Assembly: GCF_013401555.1 (NCBI RefSeq)
Contig: NZ_CP058552.1
Span: 2,108,001 to 2,172,000, forward strand
Length of the DNA stretch: 64,000 nucleotides
Origin: Paenibacillus sp. E222
GTDB taxonomy: Bacteria; Bacillota; Bacilli; Paenibacillales; Paenibacillaceae
Reading direction: 5' to 3'
Each line of letters begins with the position of its first letter. The stretch's first letter is position 1. Under the pieces are notes generated by a model that searched no databases, was not told where the DNA came from, and was given only the letters and a program-made list of their open reading frames with translations. Below, piece by piece: positions 42,413 through 54,659 of this stretch. The translations under genes were made by a program, and so were the position numbers.

Positions 42413-43513
42413 ATGTTATCAAAAGAACAGATACTTGAACTATTGCAGCCATTGCAGGAACCGCAATTGGGCTTAAGTTTGACTGAACTGCAGTGGGTCC
42501 GTGATGTCATGGTTAAAGAAAATCATGTTGCTCTTACTATGGTGACGCTGGAGAACCGCACAGAGGATACAACTGCTCTAAGCGATGCCGCGCGCAACCT
42601 GTTGTCCCAACACGGAGTGAATGATGTACATATTCGTCTGCGTGCAGCGTCAGAGCATGAGCGTGAGAGCCTGAACATCGGACAAGCGGATCATGAGGAA
42701 GACCAGGACGAAGTGCTTGTCAAAGGCCATGCAGCAGGTCTGGACGGACATGAGTTGCTAAGTCCTGAATCCGGCGTACGTTTTATTGCTGTTGCTAGTG
42801 GTAAAGGCGGCGTCGGCAAATCGACGGTAACCGTTAATTTGGCAGCGGCTCTGGCACGTCAAGGTAAAAAGGTTGGCCTAATTGATGCAGATATATATGG
42901 CTTCAGTGTGCCTGATATGATGGGCATTGAGGAATATCCAGTCGTTGAGGACGGGGTTATCCAGCCTGTTGAACGTTTCGGCGTAAAAGTCATGTCGATG
43001 GGATTCTTTATTCGGGAGAATAACCCAGTGATCTGGCGTGGACCTATGTTGGGGCGGATGTTGCGCCAATTCTTTACCGATGTAAATTGGGGAGAGTTGG
43101 ATTATATGCTGCTTGATCTGCCTCCGGGTACGGGGGACGTTGCACTAGACGTACATCAGATGCTGCCACACAGCAAAGAAATCATCGTTACCACACCGCA
43201 TGCAACCGCTGCTTTTGTAGCTGCACGTGCAGGTGCTATGGCTATTCAGACGGAACATGAGCTGCTTGGTGTCGTAGAGAACATGGCGTATTATGAATGC
43301 AGCAAATGCGGGGAGAAAGATTATGTATTTGGCCGAGGCGGTGGGGGTACTCTTGCCGAGAGTCTTCATACAGAGCTGCTTGCGCAGATTCCATTGGGAG
43401 CACCGGATAATCATATTTCGGAGCCGGATTTTTCTCCATCTGTGTATAAAGCAGAGTCAAGCATCGGAGCAATCTACGACGAGGTTGCCCAGTCTGTTGA
43501 TGCCAAGTTTTAA
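42413..43513 (+). CDS. salA: Mrp/NBP35-family Fe-S cluster carrier ATPase (SalA-like)
   Basis: 366 residues. An N-terminal MIP18/DUF59 domain (residues ~1-75) precedes the deviant-Walker P-loop GKGGVGKST (near residue 130). LLDLPPGTGDVALD is the Walker B region, and CSKCG near residue 297 supplies the CxxC thought to bind a bridging Fe-S cluster. Orthologues at this position in Bacillus are called SalA and affect scoC and protease expression; the biochemical role is probably Fe-S cluster carriage. A weak TATAAT at 42355-42360 lies upstream. Confidence 0.9.
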   Translation: MLSKEQILELLQPLQEPQLGLSLTELQWVRDVMVKENHVALTMVTLENRTEDTTALSDAARNLLSQHGVNDVHIRLRAASEHERESLNIGQADHEEDQDEVLVKGHAAGLDGHELLSPESGVRFIAVASGKGGVGKSTVTVNLAAALARQGKKVGLIDADIYGFSVPDMMGIEEYPVVEDGVIQPVERFGVKVMSMGFFIRENNPVIWRGPMLGRMLRQFFTDVNWGELDYMLLDLPPGTGDVALDVHQMLPHSKEIIVTTPHATAAFVAARAGAMAIQTEHELLGVVENMAYYECSKCGEKDYVFGRGGGGTLAESLHTELLAQIPLGAPDNHISEPDFSPSVYKAESSIGAIYDEVAQSVDAKF

Positions 43514-43541
43514 ATTTTCTATATGTGTAAAGTATAAAATG

Positions 43542-43570
43542 GCCCACATCCATGGATGCGGGCTTTTTTT
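43542..43570. terminator. Terminator between the convergent salA and gerD genes
   Basis: GCCCACATCC and GGATGCGGGC form a near-perfect stem followed by TTTTTTT on the plus strand; on the minus strand the stem is followed only by ATTTTA, so it is efficient mainly for salA. Confidence 0.75.
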
Positions 43571-43608
43571 CAACATGTGATATTTTTTAATTTTCAAGTA
43601 TTATGGGC

Positions 43609-44364
43609 TTATGATCCTCCATTACTTCCGTCGCCGCCACTGTTACCATCACTACTACCGTCACTGCTACCGCTTCCGCCATCTCCATTCTCGCCTTTAC
43701 CTCCCTGTTTGCCGCCCTGTTCTGTTTTAGGTTGTAATTCATCCTGAACTACCTTCTTAAGCAAAGTCAGTACTTCCATCCGAAATAAAGGATTCTGCAT
43801 GACTTCTTGCATAACGGTCATCGTTTGTTTACGATACTCAGGAGTTTTGGTCATATCCATGAACATCTTGGATACTTCCGGAGATTTCATGACATCTTCA
43901 ATCGATTTTTGATATGTTGGGTCTTTGATCAATTGCATATGCAGTTGTTTGCTTTGCGCATTGATTACTTTGGCGAATTCGCCTGCGAATTGAGGGTCTG
44001 TCATGATTTTCTCGAATTCCTTCTTGTACTCTGGAGCAGTGATTGTATCTTTTACAGCAATACGTATTTGTTCCGAAGATTGCATAGGCATTAACATTTT
44101 CATTCCCACTGATCCAGAGCCACCGCCTGCACCACCACCTTGGCCGGCGCCCCCACTTTCTCCCCCTCCGGAAGAACTTTGTCCTGTAAGAGCTTCTTCA
44201 ACCGCTTTTTTTCCTTCGTCACTTTTGAGAATATCCACGACCATCGTTTTCATCTCTTTATAACCGCCCTGAGGAGGCGAATAATTCTGATCTGAGCCAC
44301 AGCCAGCGAGCATGACGGATAGTCCAAGTACGACACAGCATAACTGCCACAAAGGCCGTTTCAT
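43609..44364 (-). CDS. gerD: Spore germination lipoprotein GerD
   Basis: 251 residues. Inner-membrane lipoprotein that clusters nutrient germinant receptors into the germinosome. The signal peptide ends in the lipobox VMLAGC, then GSDQNY. The core (residues ~35-205) is helical and contains TPEYRKQTMTVMQEVMQNPLFR. Between ~56 and 76 and at the C-terminus (last ~35 residues) are Gly/Ser-rich low-complexity stretches that make it longer than Bacillus GerD (about 185). I use ATG 44364; a GTG at 44370 also fits but sits only 4 bases from AAGGAGG. Likely forespore-expressed from the SigG-like site upstream. Confidence 0.9.
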   Translation of the reverse strand: MKRPLWQLCCVVLGLSVMLAGCGSDQNYSPPQGGYKEMKTMVVDILKSDEGKKAVEEALTGQSSSGGGESGGAGQGGGAGGGSGSVGMKMLMPMQSSEQIRIAVKDTITAPEYKKEFEKIMTDPQFAGEFAKVINAQSKQLHMQLIKDPTYQKSIEDVMKSPEVSKMFMDMTKTPEYRKQTMTVMQEVMQNPLFRMEVLTLLKKVVQDELQPKTEQGGKQGGKGENGDGGSGSSDGSSDGNSGGDGSNGGS

Positions 44365-44397
44365 GTGCACAACCCCTCCTTGATTAGATACTGGATG

Positions 44398-44427
44398 TAG
44401 TATGTGATGGGAAACCGCTAAATATGT
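44398..44427 (-). promoter_or_regulatory. Candidate SigG promoter of gerD
   Basis: On the minus strand, ACATA (44423-44427), an 18-base spacer and CATACTA (44398-44404) match the forespore SigG pattern GNATR-N18-CATNMTA at all but the first -35 base. Distance to the gerD start is about 35 bases. Confidence 0.55.
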
Positions 44428-44489
44428 TGAATGATGATGGTTTTTTGCTGTGAAGGTTGGTAAAATAAACTCTCGGGGGTGGAAAACAT

Positions 44490-45119
44490 TTGAATTTACG
44501 TAAATGGTTTTTCCTATTTTGGTCAGCTTTGCTTATTGGGGCTGCAGGATCATTAGTGACGGGTCTAATTATGATGTTGGTTAATGGAGAAAAAACGAAT
44601 GGGATGACCGATTTTTTAATTTATCTCCTGATCTTGTTTGGTTCCGGTATTATGATTAGCGTGTATTCGCAAATGGGTTTTTTCGCATACTTGATATTGA
44701 ACTATATGGGCAAAGGTGTATTTTCGAAACGCAGTTGGCAGATTGTACAGATTGTTCTAACGGTTTTGGCATTGCTTGATGTCATGTTTTTACGTTTGTT
44801 TGTTGGTGGGGAACGGGAACGACTTTCCGATATTGTGCTTGGAATCATTATTTTGGCAGCTGGAATTGTTACCGCTTACGTAAAAGTGAAACAGACACAT
44901 GTTTCGGCGCTGGTACCTACACTCTTTTTCATGGTGGCTGTTACCGTGGTGGAGACGATCGGTGTGTTGCGAATTGATGTAAATGCGGCTACCATCTTTA
45001 TTGTGGTTCCACTGTTAATCTGTAATGCATACCAAATGCTGATATTGCACAGGCTGGTAGATGGGTCCATGGAGCAACGGGTGAGTGGGAAGACCGAGGT
45101 ACAAGAAAGTCATGCGTAG
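44490..45119 (+). CDS. kbaA: KinB-signalling pathway activation protein KbaA
   Basis: 209 residues with about six hydrophobic segments (for example FFLFWSALLIGAAGSLVTGLI and FLIYLLILFGSGIMI). In Bacillus KbaA is needed for activation of sporulation kinase KinB. TTG 44490 follows GGGGGTGG. It lies between gerD (divergent) and pdaB (convergent) exactly as in Bacillus. Function here is inferred from synteny and topology. Confidence 0.85.
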   Translation: MNLRKWFFLFWSALLIGAAGSLVTGLIMMLVNGEKTNGMTDFLIYLLILFGSGIMISVYSQMGFFAYLILNYMGKGVFSKRSWQIVQIVLTVLALLDVMFLRLFVGGERERLSDIVLGIIILAAGIVTAYVKVKQTHVSALVPTLFFMVAVTVVETIGVLRIDVNAATIFIVVPLLICNAYQMLILHRLVDGSMEQRVSGKTEVQESHA

Positions 45120-45143
45120 CGATTATTTGAAAAAATAACGCCA

Positions 45144-45170
45144 AAAAGAGCTAACCTAGTTAGCTCTTTT
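45144..45170. terminator. Bidirectional terminator between kbaA and pdaB
   Basis: AAAAGAGCTAAC (45144-45155) and GTTAGCTCTTTT (45159-45170) are perfect complements around a 3-base loop, A-rich on one side and T-rich on the other, serving both converging genes. Confidence 0.85.
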
Positions 45171-45262
45171 CATTTATGGCGCTTCAGCACCTTTTTACAG
45201 GGCATGGGGAAGTTCAAAAGGTAGGTATGGAGTATTCCACTGCAATACCCTTAGTTTAACAT

Positions 45263-46039
45263 TTACTGTACACTGGCTTGGTCGCGCACTTCCGTACCTT
45301 TGACACTTGAATGGTTAAGCAGCTCGGAAACCGTCACAAATTCATACCCTTGATTTTTTAACTTGTCGATTATGACGGGTAATGCTTCATGGGTTTGTTT
45401 CGAGGAATCACTGGCGTGCAGCAGCACAATGTCACCCGGATGTGCCTTGCTGACTACACGATCAACAATAGTCTGTACACCTGGGTTCTTCCAATCCTGC
45501 GAATCGGTGTCCCATTGGACTACTTGATAATTCAGACTGTTGGCAACCTGGAGAACACGTTTGTCAAAGTCGCCATTAGGCAGACGCAGCAATTTCGGTT
45601 CTTTTCCCGTTAAATCGGTTAAAATGCTATGAGCTGTCGAAATCTCCTTGCGGATCTCCTCTTCAGTTAGACTGCTGTAATTATCATGCTTGTGACCGTG
45701 GCTGCCGATTTCGTATCCTGCGTCTTTAATGGCTGTTACAATTTCGGGGTGTGTTTTACTCCAGGGGGAGGACAAGAAGAACGTTGCCTTCTGTACCTTA
45801 TTATCTTGGAGGACCTTCAGAATAGGCTCTGTCCTTTTATCTCCCCAGCTAATGTCAAAGGTGAGTGCAATAACCTTCTTCTCGGTTGGAACGCTGTATA
45901 CGGCGGATGGTGCATCCTCCGAGAATACAGAAATATTGCCGCTCTCCAGATAAATAATCCCGATAGCAAAGACGGCAGCAACCAGCACAATCAGGAAACG
46001 TTTGATTTTTTTGCCGCTAAATACATAGAACGAGTTCAT
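45263..46039 (-). CDS. pdaB: Sporulation polysaccharide deacetylase-family protein PdaB
   Basis: 258 residues. N-terminal membrane anchor (FLIVLVAAVFAIGIIYL, residues ~15-31), then a NodB-homology domain. Motif 1 is LTFDISWGDKR, in which the usual second, metal-binding Asp of TFDD is replaced by Ile; motif 2 is GSHGHKHDNYSSL with the two His; motif 3 is LRLPNGDFD in place of RPPYG; motif 4 has WDTDSQDW; motif 5 has IVLLHAS. PdaB is required for spore stability in Bacillus. The altered motif 1 means deacetylase activity should not be assumed. It is divergent from the SpoIIM-like gene. Confidence 0.9.
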   Translation of the reverse strand: MNSFYVFSGKKIKRFLIVLVAAVFAIGIIYLESGNISVFSEDAPSAVYSVPTEKKVIALTFDISWGDKRTEPILKVLQDNKVQKATFFLSSPWSKTHPEIVTAIKDAGYEIGSHGHKHDNYSSLTEEEIRKEISTAHSILTDLTGKEPKLLRLPNGDFDKRVLQVANSLNYQVVQWDTDSQDWKNPGVQTIVDRVVSKAHPGDIVLLHASDSSKQTHEALPVIIDKLKNQGYEFVTVSELLNHSSVKGTEVRDQASVQ

Positions 46040-46084
46040 TTCAATAAGCGCCCCTCTCCCATAAGAAATGCTTGTTTACTCTCC

Positions 46085-46112
46085 AATGTATGCTCGTACC
46101 TCGCAGTTATTC
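46085..46112 (-). promoter_or_regulatory. Candidate SigE promoter of pdaB
   Basis: Minus strand GAATAAC (46106-46112), 13-base spacer and CATACATT (46085-46092). The -10 matches the mother-cell SigE consensus CATACANT fully; the -35 is partial. It lies about 45 bases upstream of pdaB. Confidence 0.4.
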
Positions 46113-46160
46113 GTATCAGACGTTTGTTTGTCCAACATCTTGGTTTCACAGGAGGATATT

Positions 46161-46778
46161 ATGTTAAAATTCAGTACATTTCTTAGAGCTTTAGGTTCCA
46201 TTCGTGGTGCATTAATCTGGTCGATCGTATTGTTTGTTGTTGGAATAGGCACGGGATGGGTAAGTACAGGACCACTTGAGGATATATTGTTGAATCAGAT
46301 CGGGGGACTGAGGGAGGTTAGTGAGCGGCTGGAGCAGGGGAGCAATGTGCAATGGAACTTCTTCCTCTTTATCTTTTTCAATAATGCCATCAAAAGTGTA
46401 CTCGTAATCTATGCCGGTATTTTCTTTGGCATTCTGCCTGTCGTTTTCCTGCTAATCAATGGCATGGTTATCGGTTTTCTGGTACACACCACAATGAATT
46501 ATGGGGCCAGCTTCTTTGATATTGTTGTGAAAGGACTACTTCCACATGGCATTATTGAGATTCCGGTAATTATTATCGCTTGTGCATTCGGTCTAAAGTT
46601 TGGTGGGTTGGTTCTTAAAAGTCTTGTTCAATTTGGCGGGGAGAAACGAAATACGATTGGCAGACACTGGAGTTCCTTTATGCGCACCACGGTAACTGCA
46701 TCCTTCTGGATTGTTATTTTGCTTTTTGTTGCTGCGATTATCGAAAGTACACTTACCTACAGCCTCGTTCGTGGATAA
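46161..46778 (+). CDS. SpoIIM-family (stage II sporulation protein M domain) membrane protein
   Basis: 205 residues with about five membrane segments. The DUF95/SpoIIM hallmark is FFNNAIKSVLVIYAGIFFGILPVVFLLINGMVIG, followed by LLPHGIIEIPVIIIACAFGLKFG. In Bacillus SpoIIM works with SpoIID and SpoIIP in engulfment, but Paenibacillus can carry more than one member, so this may be a paralogue. ATG 46161 follows GGAGGAT; the frame is open upstream but without a site. Neighbour pdaB is divergent. Confidence 0.8.
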   Translation: MLKFSTFLRALGSIRGALIWSIVLFVVGIGTGWVSTGPLEDILLNQIGGLREVSERLEQGSNVQWNFFLFIFFNNAIKSVLVIYAGIFFGILPVVFLLINGMVIGFLVHTTMNYGASFFDIVVKGLLPHGIIEIPVIIIACAFGLKFGGLVLKSLVQFGGEKRNTIGRHWSSFMRTTVTASFWIVILLFVAAIIESTLTYSLVRG

Positions 46779-46832
46779 ATTTGTATGGGATGACATTCAT
46801 AAATTTTCAGAAAGTTGACCATAACAATAAAA

Positions 46833-46896
46833 CGGGTTTCAGTAGCAAGCACAAAAGGACAAACAAAGATGATCCTGGGTTTGCTACTAAAACCGG
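46833..46896 (+). repeat. Inverted repeat downstream of the SpoIIM-like gene
   Basis: CGGGTTTCAGTAGCAA (46833-46848) and TTGCTACTAAAACCGG (46881-46896) are complementary at 14 of 16 positions, 32 bases apart. There is no T-run. It could be a large hairpin or a small interspersed element. Confidence 0.55.
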
Positions 46897-46988
46897 CGCT
46901 GTCCGATATATAGCCTGAATTAAAAGGGCACGAATATGACACACACTGGGACACGCCATTATCCATATGCAGAAAAAGGAGAACTCTA

Positions 46989-47219
46989 ATGCTGGGTATG
47001 CTGTTTAACGAGAAGGAATGCAAGGAATTGGATTATGTATTGCGCAAAGAGCTCGATGAAATGTTGTTCGACTTAAGTGACAACCGTCTCGATCAAGAAA
47101 TTAAATACGCCATTGCGAGTCGCTACAAGACTGTGTTCCGTATGTATGCACGCTTTGCGCCACCCAAAGAGCTATCCAAATATGCTAGAGGCGGTAAATT
47201 AAAAAAATCCAAGCCATAA
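46989..47219 (+). CDS. Conserved small Bacillales protein of unknown function
   Basis: 76 residues, ATG 46989 after AAAAGGAGA. Highly charged and probably helical: EKECKELDYVLRKELDEMLFDLSDNRLDQEIKYAIASRYKTVF in overlapping parts, with a basic Lys-rich tail. I recall similar short proteins in Bacillales but cannot assign a role. No signal peptide or membrane segment. It is the last gene before the rRNA operon promoters and stands alone. Confidence 0.65.
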   Translation: MLGMLFNEKECKELDYVLRKELDEMLFDLSDNRLDQEIKYAIASRYKTVFRMYARFAPPKELSKYARGGKLKKSKP

Positions 47220-47370
47220 TGTTGTGGTTAGCGGGATACTAAAGTTCAATACTGAAGTTCACCATATAAGAGGTGCGGCCCGTAAGCGCTGTACCTCAGA
47301 CACCATGAATCAGGAATAGGTAGAATAGGCGGCTTTGAAAAGGGATATGAAGCAATTTGTCGAAAAAGGG

Positions 47371-47399
47371 TTGACCTTTTTTGTTCAATATGATAAATT
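47371..47399 (+). promoter_or_regulatory. rRNA operon promoter P1
   Basis: TTGACC at 47371-47376 and TAAATT at 47394-47399 with a 17-base spacer. The upstream 150 bases after the small gene hold no further frame. Confidence 0.5.
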
Positions 47400-47480
47400 A
47401 ATTTTCGTTCCTTTTTTAAGGAAAAGTTAACCGTAACAAGCGCTGGAATAAAGCGATTGAAAATAAATCGAAAAAAGTGC

Positions 47481-47509
47481 TTGCAAAGTAAACTTAAACA
47501 TGATATATT
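47481..47509 (+). promoter_or_regulatory. rRNA operon promoter P2
   Basis: TTGCAA at 47481-47486 and TATATT at 47504-47509 with a 17-base spacer, preceded by A-rich sequence (AAAATAAATCGAAAAAAG) that can act as an UP element. Tandem P1/P2 rrn promoters are common in Bacillales. A BoxA-like TGATCTTTGAAAA follows at about 47566. Confidence 0.65.
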
Positions 47510-47574
47510 ATAAAAGTCGCCGCTGAAAATACGGTGACGAGGAAAATCGAGACAAATTGAATGTTTGATCTTTG

Positions 47575-47597
47575 AAAACTGAACAACGAGTGAGTAA
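47575..47597 (+). other. 5' half of 16S processing stem
   Basis: This 23-base segment (AAAACTGAACAACGAGTGAG and on) is complementary to 49382-49404 except for one position. It forms the stem that RNase III cuts to release pre-16S. Confidence 0.75.
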
Positions 47598-47766
47598 TGA
47601 TCTTGCTTGCAAGATCGACGCTGAGAAATCGGTACAAGCCTTCGGGCTGTATGATTTCGAAGTAACAATGAGATTTTTAATCTCGTCAGTTTCAAAATGA
47701 GCTTATCGCTCTTTTCAATACCACCGATGATTTTCATAGCCTCTAACGATGCTTCTGAAATTCATC

Positions 47767-49322
<1,556 letters not shown>

Positions 49323-49381
49323 TGGAGAATCGTTTCCTGTAACGGAAACATTCAAATACAAAATCTAGCCAGGTCGGCTAG

Positions 49382-49404
49382 TTACTCACTCGTTGCTCAG
49401 TTTT
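49382..49404 (+). other. 3' half of 16S processing stem
   Basis: Pairs with 47575-47597. It lies between the 16S end and the spacer 5S gene, so that 5S copy is outside the 16S stem. Confidence 0.75.
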
Positions 49405-49425
49405 GAGAGCTCAAACTCTCAAACG

Positions 49426-49542
49426 TTTGGTGGCGATAGCGAAGGGGTTCCACACGTTCCCATCCCGAACACGACCGTTAAGCCCTTCAGCGTCGATGGT
49501 ACTTGGACCGCAGGGTCCTGGGAGAGTAGAACGCCGCCAAGC
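49426..49542 (+). rRNA. 5S ribosomal RNA, copy in the 16S-23S spacer
   Basis: 117 nt with helix I ends TTTGGTGGCG and CGCCGCCAAGC and the conserved CCCGAACACGACCGTTAAGC segment. It differs from the distal copy at 52967-53083 at 7 positions; one pair of changes in helix II is compensatory (A-T against G-C), so both look functional. A 6-bp stem AAACCC/GGGTTT follows it. Confidence 0.93.
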
Positions 49543-49579
49543 GTAAACCCATTACGGGTTTCAATATGATATATAATGT

Positions 49580-49656
49580 GGGCCCTTAGCTCAGTTGGTT
49601 AGAGCGCACCTCTGATAAGGGTGAGGCCGGTGGTTCGAGTCCACCAGGGCCCACCA
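49580..49656 (+). tRNA. tRNA-Ile (GAT)
   Basis: 77-nt cloverleaf with GAT anticodon in CTGATAA; encoded CCA. In the 16S-23S spacer. Confidence 0.97.
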
Positions 49657-49679
49657 TGTATACCTTAAAAATCTAATAT

Positions 49680-49755
49680 GGGGCCATAGCTCAGCTGGGA
49701 GAGCGCCTGCCTTGCAAGCAGGAGGTCAGCGGTTCGATCCCGCTTGGCTCCACCA
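49680..49755 (+). tRNA. tRNA-Ala (TGC)
   Basis: 76-nt cloverleaf with TGC anticodon in CTTGCAA; encoded CCA. Directly after tRNA-Ile in the spacer. Confidence 0.97.
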
Positions 49756-49779
49756 ACAAGATTTTACAAGCTTGTTCTT

Positions 49780-49809
49780 TGAAAACTAGATATCGAAACG
49801 AAATTTTGC
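49780..49809 (+). other. 5' half of 23S processing stem, with BoxA-like site
   Basis: Complementary, with small irregularities, to 52904-52931, enclosing the 23S gene. TGTTCTTTGAAAA at the start resembles BoxA. In Bacillus the closed stem is the Mini-III substrate. Confidence 0.75.
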
Positions 49810-49958
49810 GATTTAGAACATTCCTTTTTAAGCTGAACTTGTGTAAACAAGTTTCAATAAATAGTGAAAACTGCATTGCGATGGTATCGAATGGGAGTGA
49901 CTTTTGGCTTTGCGTAAGCAAAACAAGGGAAGCGAGCAGTCGAAACCGGAGCAATTAT

Positions 49959-52884
<2,926 letters not shown>

Positions 52885-52903
52885 GATATGCAGGTTGTAA
52901 GTT

Positions 52904-52931
52904 GCAAATTTCGTTTCGGATCTAGTTTTCA
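52904..52931 (+). other. 3' half of 23S processing stem
   Basis: GCAAATTTCGTTTCGGATC and following bases pair with 49780-49809. Confidence 0.75.
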
Positions 52932-52966
52932 GAGAATAAACTCTGAGATGTAAGCTAAGCTATGCG

Positions 52967-53083
52967 TTTGGTGGCGATGGCGGAGGGGTTCCACACGTAC
53001 CCATCCCGAACACGACCGTTAAGCCCTCTAGCGCCGATGGTACTTGGACCGCAGGGTCCTGGGAGAGTAGGACGCCGCCAAGC
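52967..53083 (+). rRNA. 5S ribosomal RNA, distal copy
   Basis: 117 nt at the usual place after 23S. Differs from the spacer copy at 7 positions. Confidence 0.97.
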
Positions 53084-53167
53084 GAACTCTTTCATCTTAC
53101 ATAGAAAACAGGCTCTGCATGTTAGCGTTGTATGATGAATTGCATTTGCCCTGCAAATGCATATTAT

Positions 53168-53243
53168 TCCCTGATAGCTCAGTTGGTAGAGCACTCGACT
53201 GTTAATCGAGTTGTCACAGGTTCGAGCCCTGTTCGGGGAGCCA
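53168..53243 (+). tRNA. tRNA-Asn (GTT)
   Basis: 76 nt, GTT anticodon in CTGTTAA, encoded CCA. First of 11 tRNAs after the distal 5S. Confidence 0.97.
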
Positions 53244-53246
53244 TTT

Positions 53247-53319
53247 GCTCTCATAGCTCAGTAGGTAGAGTGCATCCATGGTAAGGATGAGGTCACCGGT
53301 TCGATCCCGGTTGAGAGCT
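53247..53319 (+). tRNA. tRNA-Thr (GGT)
   Basis: 73 nt, acceptor GCTCTCA/TGAGAGC, anticodon loop ATGGTAA gives GGT. CCA is not encoded. Confidence 0.95.
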
Positions 53320-53329
53320 TTGGAAATGG

Positions 53330-53401
53330 GGCCCGTTGGTCAAGGGGTTAAGACACCTCCCTTTCACGGAGGTAACAGGGGTTCGAATCCCCTACGGGTC
53401 A
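53330..53401 (+). tRNA. tRNA-Glu (TTC)
   Basis: 72 nt, acceptor GGCCCGT/ACGGGTC, anticodon loop CTTTCAC. CCA is not encoded. Confidence 0.96.
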
Positions 53402-53407
53402 TAGGAT

Positions 53408-53483
53408 GGAGGCTTAGCTCAGCTGGGAGAGCATCTGCCTTACAAGCAGAGGGTCGGGGGTTCGATCCCCTCAGCCTCCACCA
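53408..53483 (+). tRNA. tRNA-Val (TAC)
   Basis: 76 nt, anticodon loop CTTACAA, encoded CCA. Confidence 0.97.
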
Positions 53484-53493
53484 CTTAACTTAA

Positions 53494-53568
53494 TGGGGAT
53501 TAGCCAAGCGGTAAGGCAACGGACTTTGACTCCGTCATGCATAGGTTCAAATCCTATATCCCCAGCCA
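53494..53568 (+). tRNA. tRNA-Gln (TTG)
   Basis: 75 nt, acceptor TGGGGAT/ATCCCCA, anticodon loop CTTTGAC, encoded CCA. Confidence 0.96.
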
Positions 53569-53584
53569 TTTTAATTTTTAGTTT

Positions 53585-53660
53585 GAGTCATTAGCTCAGT
53601 TGGTAGAGCACCTGACTTTTAATCAGGGTGTCGAAGGTTCGAGCCCTTCATGACTCACCA
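53585..53660 (+). tRNA. tRNA-Lys (TTT)
   Basis: 76 nt, anticodon loop CTTTTAA, encoded CCA. Confidence 0.97.
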
Positions 53661-53666
53661 TGATAT

Positions 53667-53747
53667 GCGCGTGTGGCGGAATTGGCAGACGCACTAGACT
53701 TAGGATCTAGCGTCTTTGACGTGGGGGTTCAAGTCCCTCCACGCGCA
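53667..53747 (+). tRNA. tRNA-Leu (TAG)
   Basis: 81 nt with a long variable arm, acceptor GCGCGTG/CACGCGC, anticodon loop CTTAGGA. CCA is not encoded. Confidence 0.96.
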
Positions 53748-53757
53748 TCCTTTATAA

Positions 53758-53832
53758 GCGGACGTGGCTCAGCGGTAGAGCATCGCCTTGCCAAGGCGAG
53801 GGTCGCGGGTTCGATTCCCGTCGTCCGCTCCA
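53758..53832 (+). tRNA. tRNA-Gly (GCC)
   Basis: 75 nt, anticodon loop TTGCCAA, encoded CCA. Confidence 0.97.
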
Positions 53833-53839
53833 ATATTTT

Positions 53840-53916
53840 GCGCCCTTAGCTCAGCTGGATAGAGCGTTTGACTACGAATCAAAAGGCCGGGAGTTCGAAT
53901 CTCTCAGGGCGCGCCA
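53840..53916 (+). tRNA. tRNA-Arg (ACG)
   Basis: 77 nt, anticodon loop CTACGAA, encoded CCA. The A34 is normally deaminated to inosine. Confidence 0.97.
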
Positions 53917-53932
53917 TTATTTTCATAAGTAT

Positions 53933-54006
53933 CGGGATGTAGCTCAGCTTGGTAGAGCACCTGGTTTGGGACCAGGGGGTCGCATGTTCAAATCGTGTCA
54001 TCCCGA
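53933..54006 (+). tRNA. tRNA-Pro (TGG)
   Basis: 74 nt, acceptor CGGGATG/CATCCCG, anticodon loop TTTGGGA. CCA is not encoded. Confidence 0.96.
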
Positions 54007-54015
54007 TTTTTATTT

Positions 54016-54086
54016 GCGGGTGTAGTTCAATGGTAGAACTTTAGCCTTCCAAGCTAATAGCGTGGGTTCGATTCCCATCACCCGCT
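54016..54086 (+). tRNA. tRNA-Gly (TCC)
   Basis: 71 nt, acceptor GCGGGTG/CACCCGC, anticodon loop CTTCCAA. CCA is not encoded. Second Gly tRNA of the cluster and its last member. Confidence 0.96.
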
Positions 54087-54098
54087 TCATGATTCATT

Positions 54099-54130
54099 GA
54101 AAAGCCTCTGTATACAGAGGCTTTTCTTTT
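54099..54130 (+). terminator. Intrinsic terminator of the rrn-tRNA operon
   Basis: GAAAAGCCTCTGTA and TACAGAGGCTTTTC form a perfect palindrome followed by TTTT. Confidence 0.85.
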
Positions 54131-54647
54131 ATTTATTGAAACAACACCTCATTAAAATACCGATCTCCTCTATATTCAGATGATAAGTGCAATAATTCCT
54201 CGAACCTCTGCATTCATTTCTGCTAAAAGAAACAAAAAATTATAAATACACTCTTTAATTTATTGCGTCAGTGTGATAAAGTATACAAAAGCTTGCTTTG
54301 CCGGTCATGTTTCTTTATGTTTCGTCTGGTTTGTAACAATGGAAATCATGCAGATATGAATACATTCAGGTGCAATGAACATTACCAGTCTAACTGTATA
54401 TTTATGAAAAATTAAGAATAGGTATGAGTTATTCGAGGTATGAAAAGTACGTGAAAAAGGTATCATGCGACAGCATTTGACCATTAATCGAAGCAGAACA
54501 AGAAAATGAATAATAAAGCGTGTTTTTGTGCTGTAAATCAGGGTAAATCCCCATTTTTACTAGTAGAAAAATAAAGATTTTCGTACCATTTTATTGTATG
54601 ATGTTATGAAGGTGTCAAATTTACGTGTACGAATGGAACGATCAGAT
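54131..54647. other. Intergenic region before ppc
   Basis: About 520 AT-rich bases without a supported gene. A TGTATGAT-like -10 lies near 54594 and several promoter-like fragments are present, but none pairs well. No riboswitch or repeat was recognised. Confidence 0.5.
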
Positions 54648-54659
54648 GGGAGGATAAGC

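Noticed and set aside
54137..54164. TGAAAC with a downstream CGAT as an ECF promoter for ppc.
   Set aside because: Spacer is 18 and the -10 lacks the CGTA/CGTC form.
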